From Ruminococcaceae bacterium FB2012 (GTDB taxonomy: Bacteria > Bacillota > Clostridia > Oscillospirales > Ruminococcaceae): 64,000 bases of DNA. This document shows positions 32,750 through 40,930 of this stretch, one piece after another (positions within the stretch are counted from its first letter, which is position 1; every line of letters starts with the position of its first letter). A program made the translations under genes and the position numbers. The DNA lies in the NCBI GenBank assembly GCA_900104495.1, contig FMXS01000004.1, positions 186,001 through 250,000 of the forward strand, read 5' to 3'. A model generated the notes under the pieces. That model was given only the letters and a program-made list of their open reading frames with translations, ran no database searches and had not been told where the DNA came from.

Positions 32750-32827
32750 CAGGGCATATGTAATCAAATCCTGCTTGTCTGCATATCATTTAGTATCTGG
32801 TATACTTTATGATACGGAGTGATGCTT

Positions 32828-33433
32828 ATGCAGTACAAGTCGGCGAGGACCGGGTTCAAGGATATTGATATCGCTATGTCGGTCATGATCGGGGCACTGC
32901 TTCTTGGGACTGTTTTTGGAACGCTGTCCTACTGCTTTATGCCCCAAAGCACTGTCGATCTGCTGTCGGGTGCGGTCAAGGATTTTGTCGGATTCAGACA
33001 GACTGCTGATTTCGGGCACATCCTTATCAGATCGTTTTTTACGGCGACGCTGTTTATCGCGGCGGAGTTCCTTCTGGGGCTTTTCGCGCTGGGACAGCTT
33101 CCGGAACTGCTTGTGCTGGTTTACCGCGGGTCCGGTCTGGGGATAATCTTATCTCAAGCATACGTAAACGCTGACAGAAGCAGGCTTGTTCTCGTTATAC
33201 TGTTTATTGTTCCGGCGGCCGTTATCTCCTGCTATGCGCTGAGCCTTGCGGCCAAGGAGGCAGTTAGGATGTCCTGCAGGCTGATGACATTGATGCTGGT
33301 GAGCAAGCCCTGTCCCGGGCTGCTTGAACATTTCAAGAATTATGCGGCGAGGTTCGCTGCGATCGAAGCATTGGCTGCCGTTTCGGCAGCGGTAGACTGC
33401 ATAAGTTCGCTGCTCATAGCCTCAAAGCTATAG
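32828..33433 (+). CDS. SpoIIM-like membrane protein
   Basis: A 201-residue membrane protein. The ATG at 32828 fits the ribosome site CGGAG better than the GTG at 32819. About five helices are seen. The pattern LLLGTVFGTLSYCFMP at the N-terminus, FGHILIRSFFTATLFIAAEFLLGLFALGQ and a Gly-rich YRGSGLGIILSQAY recall stage II sporulation protein M, which with SpoIIP/SpoIID drives engulfment. The match is by topology and a few residues only. The next gene follows 35 bases later. Confidence 0.6.
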   Translation: MQYKSARTGFKDIDIAMSVMIGALLLGTVFGTLSYCFMPQSTVDLLSGAVKDFVGFRQTADFGHILIRSFFTATLFIAAEFLLGLFALGQLPELLVLVYRGSGLGIILSQAYVNADRSRLVLVILFIVPAAVISCYALSLAAKEAVRMSCRLMTLMLVSKPCPGLLEHFKNYAARFAAIEALAAVSAAVDCISSLLIASKL

Positions 33434-33468
33434 GATAAAGGAAAGTAAAAAATCAAAGGAGTTTTCTG

Positions 33469-34347
33469 ATGGCATACGATTATCATCCGAGAGGGCTTGC
33501 AAGGCCCCCGAAAGAAAAGAAAGGCATTTTCAAATTCTTTGAAGTCTATGGGCGCCGCTTCTGGAAGCTCATGGCCTTGAATCTTATCTATTTTGTTATC
33601 TTCATCCCGATTCTTGTGGGCTGGTGGCTGGTGGGTGAGCTTGGCAGCTATACTCCGCTGCTGCTGGGACTTATCACGGCGGTGCTGTTCGGTCCCGCTA
33701 CGGTAGCGATAACCAAGATCTGCCGAAACTATTCGCAGGAGCGCAACGCTTTTATTGTGGCTGATTTCTTCGACACGTTCAAGAAGAACATCAAGCAGGG
33801 TATGATAATGGGCATCATCGACTCGATCTTCATCGCAGGATTTACGGTGGCGATACCCTCCTATATGAAATGGGCGGAAAAAGAGAGCTTTATGTATGTT
33901 CCCTTTGTACTTACTATCAGCTTTATGATCGTGTTCTTTATGATGCATTTCTACATTTATCTGATGATCGCATCGACCACACTGTCGCTGAGAAAAATAC
34001 TCAGAAACGCCTTCTTCCTTGTGCCTCTCGGTTTGAAGCCTTCGATCTTTACATTCCTTAACTGGCTTTGGGTGGGCGGACTTGTAGTGCTGCTTTATCC
34101 CTATTCGATCTTCATTGTTCCGATCTGGCCCCTTTCTTTCCTTTGCTTTGTGAATGCATTCAACTGCTATCCTGTGATAAGGAAGTTCGTTATCCAGCCC
34201 TACTACGATCAGCGGGGCGAGGACAATCCCGAGTTCGACTATCTGAAAAAGAAAGAGGACGAAGAAGTCTTTACTGATAATCCCGAGCTGGACAAACCTG
34301 TGGAAAAGAAAAAGCAGGTCAAGAGGAAGGGCAAGACTATATCGTGA
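33469..34347 (+). CDS. DUF624 (YesL-like) membrane protein
   Basis: A 292-residue protein with about five hydrophobic helices. KFFEVYGRRFWKLMALNLIYFVIFIP, LFGPATVAITKICRNYSQERNAFIVADFFDTFKKN and IRKFVIQPYYDQ match the DUF624 family, often found near sugar transporters and of unknown role. The C-terminal 40 residues are charged (Glu/Lys/Asp) and cytoplasmic. AAAGGAG lies before the ATG. Ends at a strong terminator. Confidence 0.85.
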   Translation: MAYDYHPRGLARPPKEKKGIFKFFEVYGRRFWKLMALNLIYFVIFIPILVGWWLVGELGSYTPLLLGLITAVLFGPATVAITKICRNYSQERNAFIVADFFDTFKKNIKQGMIMGIIDSIFIAGFTVAIPSYMKWAEKESFMYVPFVLTISFMIVFFMMHFYIYLMIASTTLSLRKILRNAFFLVPLGLKPSIFTFLNWLWVGGLVVLLYPYSIFIVPIWPLSFLCFVNAFNCYPVIRKFVIQPYYDQRGEDNPEFDYLKKKEDEEVFTDNPELDKPVEKKKQVKRKGKTIS

Positions 34348-34353
34348 CTTTAT

Positions 34354-34378
34354 GCCGCAGGCGATGTCCTGCGGCTTT
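34354..34378 (+). terminator. Intrinsic terminator
   Basis: GCCGCAGG (34354-34361) pairs with CCTGCGGC (34368-34375), then TTTGCTTT. Confidence 0.85.
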
Positions 34379-34415
34379 GCTTTGTAAATTATTTGTTAAC
34401 TGTGTGTCGTTTCCC

Positions 34416-34446
34416 TTGACTGTTACCTTACGGAACAGTGTAGAAT
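34416..34446 (+). promoter_or_regulatory. MerR-type promoter with 19-base spacer and operator dyad
   Basis: TTGACT (34416-34421), a 19-base spacer and TAGAAT (34441-34446). A dyad ACTGTT (34419-34424) and AACAGT (34434-34439) fills the spacer. Long spacers with a central dyad are the hallmark of promoters twisted into activity by MerR proteins, and the gene 20 bases downstream encodes one. Confidence 0.8.
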
Positions 34447-34465
34447 ATTCGGTGAGGTGATCAAA

Positions 34466-35494
34466 ATGAAGATATCTGAGGTCTGCGAACAAACGGGTCT
34501 GACTAAGCGGACAGTGAGGTTTTATATTGAAAAGGGCCTGCTTTCCCCTGAAACGGAAAACCGAAACGGCAAAGACTTTCGAGATTTCAGCGAGGATGAT
34601 ATCAGACTTTTGAAAGCAATATCCGTGCTTCGCGGCCTTGATATTTCCGTTGACGATATCGGTCTGCTTATCCAAGGAAATGTTACAGCCGGCGAAATGC
34701 TTGAAAAATACAAAGCAGAAAGCCGACGGGCCCTTGCTGACAACGAGCGCGTGTATGATATTTTATCAGAGGTCAAAGTTAAAGCGGATGATGACATCTT
34801 TACGGTGGCAGAAAAAGCAGAGGATCTTTCCAAACTCAGCAGACTGCCTCAAAGGGATGCAGAGCCGGATTTTTCCGGGCTTGATGAGCTTACTACCGAT
34901 GAAAAGCAGCAGGCCTTTGAGAGGTTTCATAACGAGCTTGTAAAGAAGAATGCAGTTTCGGATTATAAAATGAAGATACTGAAAAGGCTTCTGATTATAG
35001 CCGGAGCGGCACTGGGAGTGTTTATTATCATTTTTGGAATATCCTGGATACCAAGCGGCGTGGATATTCGTTTTGACGGTTATATCACCGATGAGATCAC
35101 GGGGGAACGGTATCCGGACACTTTGACCTTGAAAGGGGATATTTTTAAACCGCTGTTATTCCATGATTTCTTCTCGGGAAGCATCAGCTTTGGAAAAACA
35201 TCCGACCTGAACATCACGACCGGCAGCTACATTGTCCCTCAAAGCAAGGAATACCTTGTTTATAAGGATCATCCGACAGCCTTGTATTCTGATATGACCG
35301 ATGGATTGTTTGATGATCCGGACAGTTATGATCTCAGCATTCATCTGCCCGGAAAAAATGACACTTATATTGAGCTGACGGTATCCGGCAAGTCAGGACA
35401 GGCCTATTTCAGATACGAGGAATACGAGGAGATACTGACAAACGGTTATACAGATCCTGAAACTGTTAAAAGGATTATTTTCAGTGAGAGTTGA
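34466..35494 (+). CDS. Membrane-anchored MerR-family regulator
   Basis: A 342-residue protein; ATG at 34466 with GAGGTGAT upstream is preferred over the GTG at 34457. Residues 1-70 form a MerR DNA-binding domain (MKISEVCEQTGLTKRTVRFY, then IEKGLLSP and a wing). A helical linker follows to about residue 165. One membrane helix (LLIIAGAALGVFIIIFGISW) lies near residues 176-196. The last 145 residues form a beta-rich outer domain. This joins sensing outside the cell directly to promoter binding, without a partner protein. Its promoter has the MerR architecture, so autoregulation is likely. The ligand is unknown. Confidence 0.88.
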   Translation: MKISEVCEQTGLTKRTVRFYIEKGLLSPETENRNGKDFRDFSEDDIRLLKAISVLRGLDISVDDIGLLIQGNVTAGEMLEKYKAESRRALADNERVYDILSEVKVKADDDIFTVAEKAEDLSKLSRLPQRDAEPDFSGLDELTTDEKQQAFERFHNELVKKNAVSDYKMKILKRLLIIAGAALGVFIIIFGISWIPSGVDIRFDGYITDEITGERYPDTLTLKGDIFKPLLFHDFFSGSISFGKTSDLNITTGSYIVPQSKEYLVYKDHPTALYSDMTDGLFDDPDSYDLSIHLPGKNDTYIELTVSGKSGQAYFRYEEYEEILTNGYTDPETVKRIIFSES

Positions 35495-35501
35495 TTTATG
35501 C

Positions 35502-35530
35502 TTGCAATTCTTACGGATATATAGTATAAT
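35502..35530 (+). promoter_or_regulatory. ahcY promoter
   Basis: TTGCAA (35502-35507), 17-base spacer, TATAAT (35525-35530). No SAH riboswitch fits the short leader. Confidence 0.7.
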
Positions 35531-35561
35531 AATATATATATTTCGGAAAGGATGTTTCAAT

Positions 35562-36806
35562 ATGAGCGAGATCAGAGATATAAATCTTTGGGAAAGCGGC
35601 AAGCGGAAGATCGACTGGGTCAGGGGCAATATGTGTCTGCTCAACAGCATCAAGGAGGAATTCGCGGCTGAAAAGCCTTTTGCCGGGCTGAAAGTGGCAC
35701 TGTCGATCCACCTGGAGGCCAAGACCGCATATCTTTGCAAGGTGCTGGCAGCGGGCGGAGCCGAGATGTATGTGACGGGAAGCAATCCGCTTTCGACTCA
35801 GGATGACGTTGCGGCAGCTCTCGTTCACGACGGGCTGAACGTATTTGCCTGGCACGGCGCCACCGCAGAGGAGTATCACAGGCACATCAGCGAGGTCATC
35901 AAGATCGGGCCTAATATCATCATCGACGACGGCGGAGATCTTGTTAATACTATTCATAACGAATATCCGCAGCTTATCCCGAATGTAATAGGCGGCTGCG
36001 AGGAAACTACCACCGGCATTATCCGGCTTATCAATATGGATAAAGCGGGAGAATTGAAATTCCCGATGATGCTGGTCAACAACGCGCGCTGCAAGTATCT
36101 GTTCGATAACCGTTATGGCACGGGACAGTCCGTCTGGGACGGCATCAACCGCACGACCAACCTGATCGTGGCGGGCAAGAATGTGGTAGTTGCCGGTTAC
36201 GGCTGGTGCGGCAAGGGCGTTGCGATGCGGGCTAAGGGCTTCGGAGCCTCCGTCATCATTACCGAGGTGGACCCGATCAAGGCTCTTGAGGCAAGAATGG
36301 ACGGCTTTAAGGTCATGAAAATGGAAGAAGTCGCGAAAATAGGAGATCTGTTCGTTACCGTTACCGGCTGCAAGGATGTCATCACCGAGAAGTCGTTCTA
36401 CAATATGAAGGACGGCGCTATCCTCTGCAACGCAGGTCATTTCGACTGCGAAGTGGATGTTGCCGGGCTTAAAAAGATCGCAGTCGAGACAAAGCTGGCC
36501 CGGAACAATATCGACGGCTACAAGCTTTCCAACGGAAACTGGCTTTATGTCATTGGCGAAGGCAGGCTCGTTAATCTTGCGGCCGGAGACGGTCATCCCG
36601 CGGAGATAATGGATATGTCCTTTGCGATACAGGCGCTCTCGGCAGCATATCTTGCAAAGAACAAGGGCAAGCTGTCTTCGATGATAAACAGCGTCCCCGA
36701 AGAGATCGACGACGATGTTGCTCGGCGCAAGCTGCGTTTCTGGGGCATCGAGATCGACACGCTCACCGAGGAGCAGGAAAAATATCTTAACAGCTGGCAG
36801 GTTTAA
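35562..36806 (+). CDS. ahcY: Adenosylhomocysteinase
   Basis: A 414-residue NAD-dependent enzyme that splits S-adenosylhomocysteine to adenosine and homocysteine. ATG at 35562 is chosen by GGAAAGGATG upstream and by homology; the longer frame begins upstream of the promoter's -10. Motifs: SIHLEAKTAYL, GSNPLSTQDDVAA, DDGGDLV, the NAD loop VVVAGYGWCGKG, and VTGCKDVI. It lacks the insertion found in longer family members, like the Thermotoga-type enzyme. Many Firmicutes use the Pfs/LuxS route instead. Confidence 0.95.
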   Translation: MSEIRDINLWESGKRKIDWVRGNMCLLNSIKEEFAAEKPFAGLKVALSIHLEAKTAYLCKVLAAGGAEMYVTGSNPLSTQDDVAAALVHDGLNVFAWHGATAEEYHRHISEVIKIGPNIIIDDGGDLVNTIHNEYPQLIPNVIGGCEETTTGIIRLINMDKAGELKFPMMLVNNARCKYLFDNRYGTGQSVWDGINRTTNLIVAGKNVVVAGYGWCGKGVAMRAKGFGASVIITEVDPIKALEARMDGFKVMKMEEVAKIGDLFVTVTGCKDVITEKSFYNMKDGAILCNAGHFDCEVDVAGLKKIAVETKLARNNIDGYKLSNGNWLYVIGEGRLVNLAAGDGHPAEIMDMSFAIQALSAAYLAKNKGKLSSMINSVPEEIDDDVARRKLRFWGIEIDTLTEEQEKYLNSWQV

Positions 36807-36826
36807 TTTCGTTTTTATGATTAAAT

Positions 36827-36872
36827 CACCCCCGAAAGGAACACATTATATATAGTGTTCCTTTCGGGGGTG
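36827..36872 (+). terminator. Very strong hairpin after ahcY, covering the next ribosome site
   Basis: CACCCCCGAAAGGAACAC (36827-36844) pairs perfectly over 18 bp with 36855-36872, loop 10 bases. Its 3' arm contains the GGGGGTG that would be the ribosome site of the gene starting at 36879. The U run is weak. Confidence 0.8.
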
Positions 36873-36878
36873 TTGTGT

Positions 36879-37382
36879 TTGAGAAAAAAGCTGTTGGAGT
36901 TGTTTGCGGTATTCTGCACCGGTGCCGTCGGTTACGGGACGGTGGAGGTGATAGAGCGCGGATTTTCGCACATTACCATGGCGCTGCTGGGCGGGATGTC
37001 CATGATCGTGATACATCTGCTCAACGATGACAGGCGCAGGGGCGGCTCGGTGATCGTGCTGCTGGGAATATCGACTGCCTTTATAACGTCTTGCGAGCTG
37101 CTGGCAGGGGAGATACTCAATGTCTATATGGAAATGCACATCTGGAATTACAGCGGGCAGCCGCTGAATTTCGACGGAGTGATCTGTCCGCGGTATACGG
37201 GCTGCTGGCTGCTGCTGTCAGCCTTTGCAATGATCGTGGACGATCTGATGCGTCGGAAGATCTTCCGGCAGCCCCTTGAAATCGACTATTTCGGCGTTAT
37301 TGCATTTGTTCGGCGTAAGCGGTCAGCCCAATATAGCCTCGGCGAGCTTCAAGTCGAAAGGCGTGGTGAGCTTGATGTTTGA
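36879..37382 (+). CDS. CmpB-like (PF06541) membrane protein, putative ABC permease
   Basis: A 167-residue membrane protein. TTG at 36879 is proposed since GGGGGTG precedes it and the longer frame begins inside the hairpin arm. About four helices; the family block MEMHIWNYSGQPLNFDGVICPRYTGCWLLLSAFAMIVDDLMR matches the 'putative ABC transporter permease' group (PF06541), whose real role is unclear. The 3' end overlaps the convergent cytidylyltransferase gene by 60 bases. Confidence 0.75.
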   Translation: MRKKLLELFAVFCTGAVGYGTVEVIERGFSHITMALLGGMSMIVIHLLNDDRRRGGSVIVLLGISTAFITSCELLAGEILNVYMEMHIWNYSGQPLNFDGVICPRYTGCWLLLSAFAMIVDDLMRRKIFRQPLEIDYFGVIAFVRRKRSAQYSLGELQVERRGELDV

Positions 37383-38024
37383 CACATCTCCGCCGACGAT
37401 GCGTATTTCCTCGCCTGCTGCGGTGAATATCCCGCAGACGTCGGTGAGCTTTGACCTCTGCTGATCGTTCAGCTGTTCGTAGGCTCGAAGTATCGCTTTT
37501 ATTTTGAAACTCTGAGGCGTCTGGGCGTGCCACAGTCCGGCACGGACGAGAGTGTTCGAGATTGTCTGATTGTTTTCGGAAAAGAGGATCGTATCCGTGG
37601 CGGGAACAGCGGTGGTGCAGACGGTGTATTTCTGCGCGCAGGATATGTTTTCTCTGATCGTAGCGCCGCTGACAAAGGGCCTAACAGCGTCGTGGGTCAG
37701 AAGAATGTCATCCTCGGAGAGGCTGCCTTGGGCTTCGATAGCTTCGATTATGCGGAACACCGAGGCATTCCTGTCTTTTCCCCCCGTGACGGTCCTTATC
37801 CTGTCAAGGTCGGTTTTGTTAAGAGCGTTGGAGAACAGTTCATCCGTGAAAGCCAGCCAATCCGGGTGGACGGCGATATAGATAAGTTCTATCTCGGCGA
37901 CTTCAAGAAAGCGCTTAACACAGCGAAGGATTATCTCCTCACCTTTGATTTTGAGAAACTGTTTGGGCATATCAGCTCCCATGCGGGAGCCGGTGCCTCC
38001 GGCAACTATTCCGGCGTAGACCAT
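37323..38024 (-). CDS. IspD/TarI-family cytidylyltransferase
   Basis: A 233-residue nucleotidyltransferase with VAGGTGSRMG, MPKQFLKI, THDAVRPFV and AVPATDTI motifs. The family holds IspD (methylerythritol phosphate to CDP-methylerythritol, isoprenoid synthesis) and TarI (ribitol phosphate to CDP-ribitol, wall teichoic acid). The opening MVYAGIVAGGTGSRMG resembles TarI more, but no TarJ-type reductase lies beside it. AGGAGG lies before the ATG. The substrate is left open. Confidence 0.85.
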   Translation of the reverse strand: MVYAGIVAGGTGSRMGADMPKQFLKIKGEEIILRCVKRFLEVAEIELIYIAVHPDWLAFTDELFSNALNKTDLDRIRTVTGGKDRNASVFRIIEAIEAQGSLSEDDILLTHDAVRPFVSGATIRENISCAQKYTVCTTAVPATDTILFSENNQTISNTLVRAGLWHAQTPQSFKIKAILRAYEQLNDQQRSKLTDVCGIFTAAGEEIRIVGGDVSNIKLTTPFDLKLAEAILG

Positions 38025-38036
38025 AATGACCTCCTA

Positions 38037-38065
38037 AGAAAAAAGGGCGGAACAGTTCCGCCCTT
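38037..38065 (-). terminator. Terminator of the PRPP synthetase gene
   Basis: On the minus strand AAGGGCGGAA pairs with TTCCGCCCTT, then six Ts. Confidence 0.85.
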
Positions 38066-38071
38066 GAATTA

Positions 38072-39223
38072 TTATTTCTTGTGCGATTCAAGCAGCGCCT
38101 GAATTTTCTGATGAGGATCGAGTATCTTGGAAATAGACATATCGTGATTTAGGGACTCGATGAAGTAAGCGATATACTTCGCGCAGTCAACTTCGTGGAA
38201 CCAGGGCCTCTGGAGAAGCTCGGGGGTGCGGTAGGTGAGGTTGGTGCCGAATACTGCGTCGATTATGCCGTCTGCATAAGCTTTGTCAAAGGAATCAAGT
38301 CCGTTGGTGAAGATAGCATAGGTCGCGTAGCAGAAGATCCTCTTGGCGTTGCGCTTTTTAAGCTCAACGGCGATATCCAGCATAGATTCGCCGGAGGAAA
38401 TGATGTCGTCAGCAATGAACACATCCTTGCCGGTTACGTCATTGCCGAGGTATTCGTGTGCGACTATGGGGTTGCGTCCGTTGACGATGACAGAATAGTC
38501 ACGTCTCTTGTAGAACATACCCAGCTCAACCCCGAGAACGGAGGCGTAGTACATATTCCTGCTGATAGCGCCTTCATCCGGGGAAACGATCATGAAGTGT
38601 TCCTTATCGGTGTTAAGATCATCTATGCTTCTGAACATAGCCTTGAGCACCTGGTAGGAAGGGATGATGTTGTCAAAGCCCATAAGCGGGATCGCGTTCT
38701 GAACGCGGGGGTCGTGAGCATCGAAGGTAACGATATTCTCAACGCCCATATTCTCCAGTTCCTGGAGAGCAACTGCACAGTCCAGCGATTCGCGGTAGCT
38801 TCTTCTGTGCTGTCTTCCGCCGTAAAGGGAAGGCATGATAACGTTGATCCTGTAAGCCTTGCCGCTGGCGGCCTGGATTATCCTTTTAAGATCCTGGAAA
38901 TGATCGTCGGGGGACATTGCGTTTTCCTTGCCGTAGTAGTTGTAAGTACAGCTGTAGTTGCCGCAGTCAACAAGGATGAAAAGATCATAGCCTCTGATCG
39001 TGGATTTGATAAGTCCTTTACCGTCGCCGGAAGAGAATCTCGGACAGTCTGTCTCGATCAAGTAGGATTTCTTTTCTTCGCCGTGGCCGCTGTTGAACCT
39101 GACAAGATAGCTGTCGATCTTGTCGCCGAGCTCTCTGATACCGTTCATTGCGATAACGCCCAGAGGAGCGACTACCTTGTTATTGCCGAAAATATCATGC
39201 TGCTTAGCTGAAATATTGTCCAT
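38072..39223 (-). CDS. prs: Ribose-phosphate pyrophosphokinase, long form
   Basis: A 383-residue enzyme that makes PRPP for nucleotide, His and Trp synthesis. The PRPP loop is VFIADDIISSGES; other family features are SLYGGRQHRRSYRE, the FDAHDPRVQNA block with the catalytic-loop His, and VSPDEGAISR with KRRDYS. It is about 65 residues longer than typical bacterial Prs, with extra sequence at both ends (N-terminal MDNISAKQHDIFGNNKV and C-terminal beyond about 345). GGAGGGTG precedes the ATG. Confidence 0.92.
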   Translation of the reverse strand: MDNISAKQHDIFGNNKVVAPLGVIAMNGIRELGDKIDSYLVRFNSGHGEEKKSYLIETDCPRFSSGDGKGLIKSTIRGYDLFILVDCGNYSCTYNYYGKENAMSPDDHFQDLKRIIQAASGKAYRINVIMPSLYGGRQHRRSYRESLDCAVALQELENMGVENIVTFDAHDPRVQNAIPLMGFDNIIPSYQVLKAMFRSIDDLNTDKEHFMIVSPDEGAISRNMYYASVLGVELGMFYKRRDYSVIVNGRNPIVAHEYLGNDVTGKDVFIADDIISSGESMLDIAVELKKRNAKRIFCYATYAIFTNGLDSFDKAYADGIIDAVFGTNLTYRTPELLQRPWFHEVDCAKYIAYFIESLNHDMSISKILDPHQKIQALLESHKK

Positions 39224-39255
39224 ACCGCACCCTCCAAATACAATATTATACTATG

Positions 39256-39284
39256 ATTATACATTAATTTTCATTGCTTGACAA
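39256..39284 (-). promoter_or_regulatory. prs promoter
   Basis: On the minus strand TTGTCA (39279-39284), 17-base spacer, TATAAT (39256-39261). Confidence 0.75.
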
Positions 39285-39427
39285 TACCCTTAACCGTTTT
39301 TTTATATATTTCATACTTTTTCACAAATTTTATGCGAACGCATATGCAGTTTTGGACAGTTGACTTGTGCATATATTTGACGCAAGAAGTATATTGAGAG
39401 TAAATATGCTCAAAATGATAAAAAACA

Positions 39428-39456
39428 CTTGCGTTTTCAGATGAAATGGTATATAA
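39428..39456 (+). promoter_or_regulatory. murD promoter
   Basis: TTGCGT (39428-39433), 17-base spacer, TATAAT (39451-39456). The 297-base divergent prs-murD gap holds both promoters; CTTGCGT here also has an inverted partner ACGCAAG about 40 bases upstream. Otherwise AT-rich with nothing further seen. Confidence 0.75.
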
Positions 39457-39520
39457 TAAAATAGATTGATTATGCACTGCTGAAAGTGTATAAAATCGGA
39501 TCACAAGGAGAGTATGATTT

Positions 39521-40912
39521 ATGTCAAAGATACAGCGCTATTTCAATATGCTGAAGGATAAAAGGATCGCCTTTATCGGAACGGGCGTGAGCCACAACGA
39601 TCTGATAAAGCTGTTCCTGTCAAAGGGATACAATGTTGTAATTTGCGATAAGAAGGACGAGGAGCATTTTGACCCCGCACTCAGGGAAGAGTTCCTTTCG
39701 AGGGGCGCGGAGTTTGCCCTGGGCGAAGGCTACCTGGACGAGATCATGAACTGCGACATCGTTTTCCGGACTCCCGGAATGTACTACAACAATGAAAAGC
39801 TGACAGAGGCGAGAAAAAGGGGAGTCATTGTTACTTCCGAAATGGAGACTTTCTTTGATCTCTGTCCCTGCCGGACTTACGGAATAACAGGCTCCGACGG
39901 CAAGACCACGACTACCACTCTTGTCAGTGAGTTCCTCAAGGCCGAGGGCAAAAGGGTGCATCTCGGCGGAAATATCGGAAAGGCACTTCTTCCGCTGGTG
40001 GAGACTATCTCCGAAAGCGATGCTGCGGTGGTGGAACTTTCCAGCTTCCAGCTGATCTCGATGCGTGAGTCCCCGGACGTTGCCGGCATCACGAATATCA
40101 GACCTAATCATCTGAACGTCCACAAGGATATGAACGAATACATCGAATCCAAGTGCAATTTGCTCTATCATCAGAATTCCTATTCGAGAGCGGTGCTCAG
40201 CTTTGATGACGAAACAACAAGGAATCTTTCGCCCATAGTCAGAGGGAACCTTGCTTATTTCAGCATAAAGATCAAGCCAGAGAACGGTTCCTTCCTGCGG
40301 GAGGACGGAATGCTCTGCTACAACGAGCGGGGAAAGGTCACCGAGTATGTCCACAAGGATGACATAAAGATCCCCGGGATGCATAACGTTGAGGATTATC
40401 TGACCGCGATCGCTATGACATACGGGGAAGTCAAGCCCGAGACCGTGGCGGCTGTGGCAAAGGAATTCGGCGGCGTAGAACACAGGATAGAGTTCGTCCG
40501 CGAGCTGGACGGCGTTAAATACTACAACAATTCGATCGCGTCGAGCCCCACAAGAGTGCTTGCCTGCCTGGCGGCCTTCGATCAGAAGCAGATACTGATA
40601 CAGGGCGGCTCCGACAAGGGCATTTCCTTTGAGCCTATGGCCGACGAGATCTGCCGCAAGGCCAAGGTGCTGATCCTTATGGGAGAGACAGCCCAAAAGA
40701 TCGAGGACGCAGTTAAGGCATCTTCGCTGTTTGCCGAAAGCGGCCTCAGGATAGTAAGAGTAAAGAATATGGAAGAAGCTGTCCGTGCTGCTTATGACAG
40801 CGGCGAGCCCGGAGATATCGTAACGCTTTCGCCTGCGTGCGCAAGCTTTGATATGTATAGGATGTTCGAGGACAGAGGCAGACATTTCAAGCAGTGTGTA
40901 ATGGCACTTTGA
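39521..40912 (+). CDS. murD: UDP-N-acetylmuramoyl-L-alanine--D-glutamate ligase
   Basis: A 463-residue Mur ligase adding D-Glu in the cytoplasmic phase of peptidoglycan synthesis. FIGTGVSHNDL at the N-terminal UDP-binding fold, the P-loop GITGSDGKTTTTTL, VVELSSFQL, NIRPNHLNVHKDM, the AGGVEHRIE-like EFGGVEHRIEFV, NNSIASSPT and the C-terminal LSPACASFDMY are all MurD landmarks. AAGGAGAG precedes the start. First of a wall/replication gene run. A GNAT gene follows 18 bases later. Confidence 0.95.
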   Translation: MSKIQRYFNMLKDKRIAFIGTGVSHNDLIKLFLSKGYNVVICDKKDEEHFDPALREEFLSRGAEFALGEGYLDEIMNCDIVFRTPGMYYNNEKLTEARKRGVIVTSEMETFFDLCPCRTYGITGSDGKTTTTTLVSEFLKAEGKRVHLGGNIGKALLPLVETISESDAAVVELSSFQLISMRESPDVAGITNIRPNHLNVHKDMNEYIESKCNLLYHQNSYSRAVLSFDDETTRNLSPIVRGNLAYFSIKIKPENGSFLREDGMLCYNERGKVTEYVHKDDIKIPGMHNVEDYLTAIAMTYGEVKPETVAAVAKEFGGVEHRIEFVRELDGVKYYNNSIASSPTRVLACLAAFDQKQILIQGGSDKGISFEPMADEICRKAKVLILMGETAQKIEDAVKASSLFAESGLRIVRVKNMEEAVRAAYDSGEPGDIVTLSPACASFDMYRMFEDRGRHFKQCVMAL

Positions 40913-40930
40913 GCATAACGGGAAAGTAAA

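Noticed and set aside
35495..35561. SAH or SAM riboswitch before ahcY
   Set aside because: Just 67 bases, mostly the promoter; none of the conserved riboswitch cores is present.
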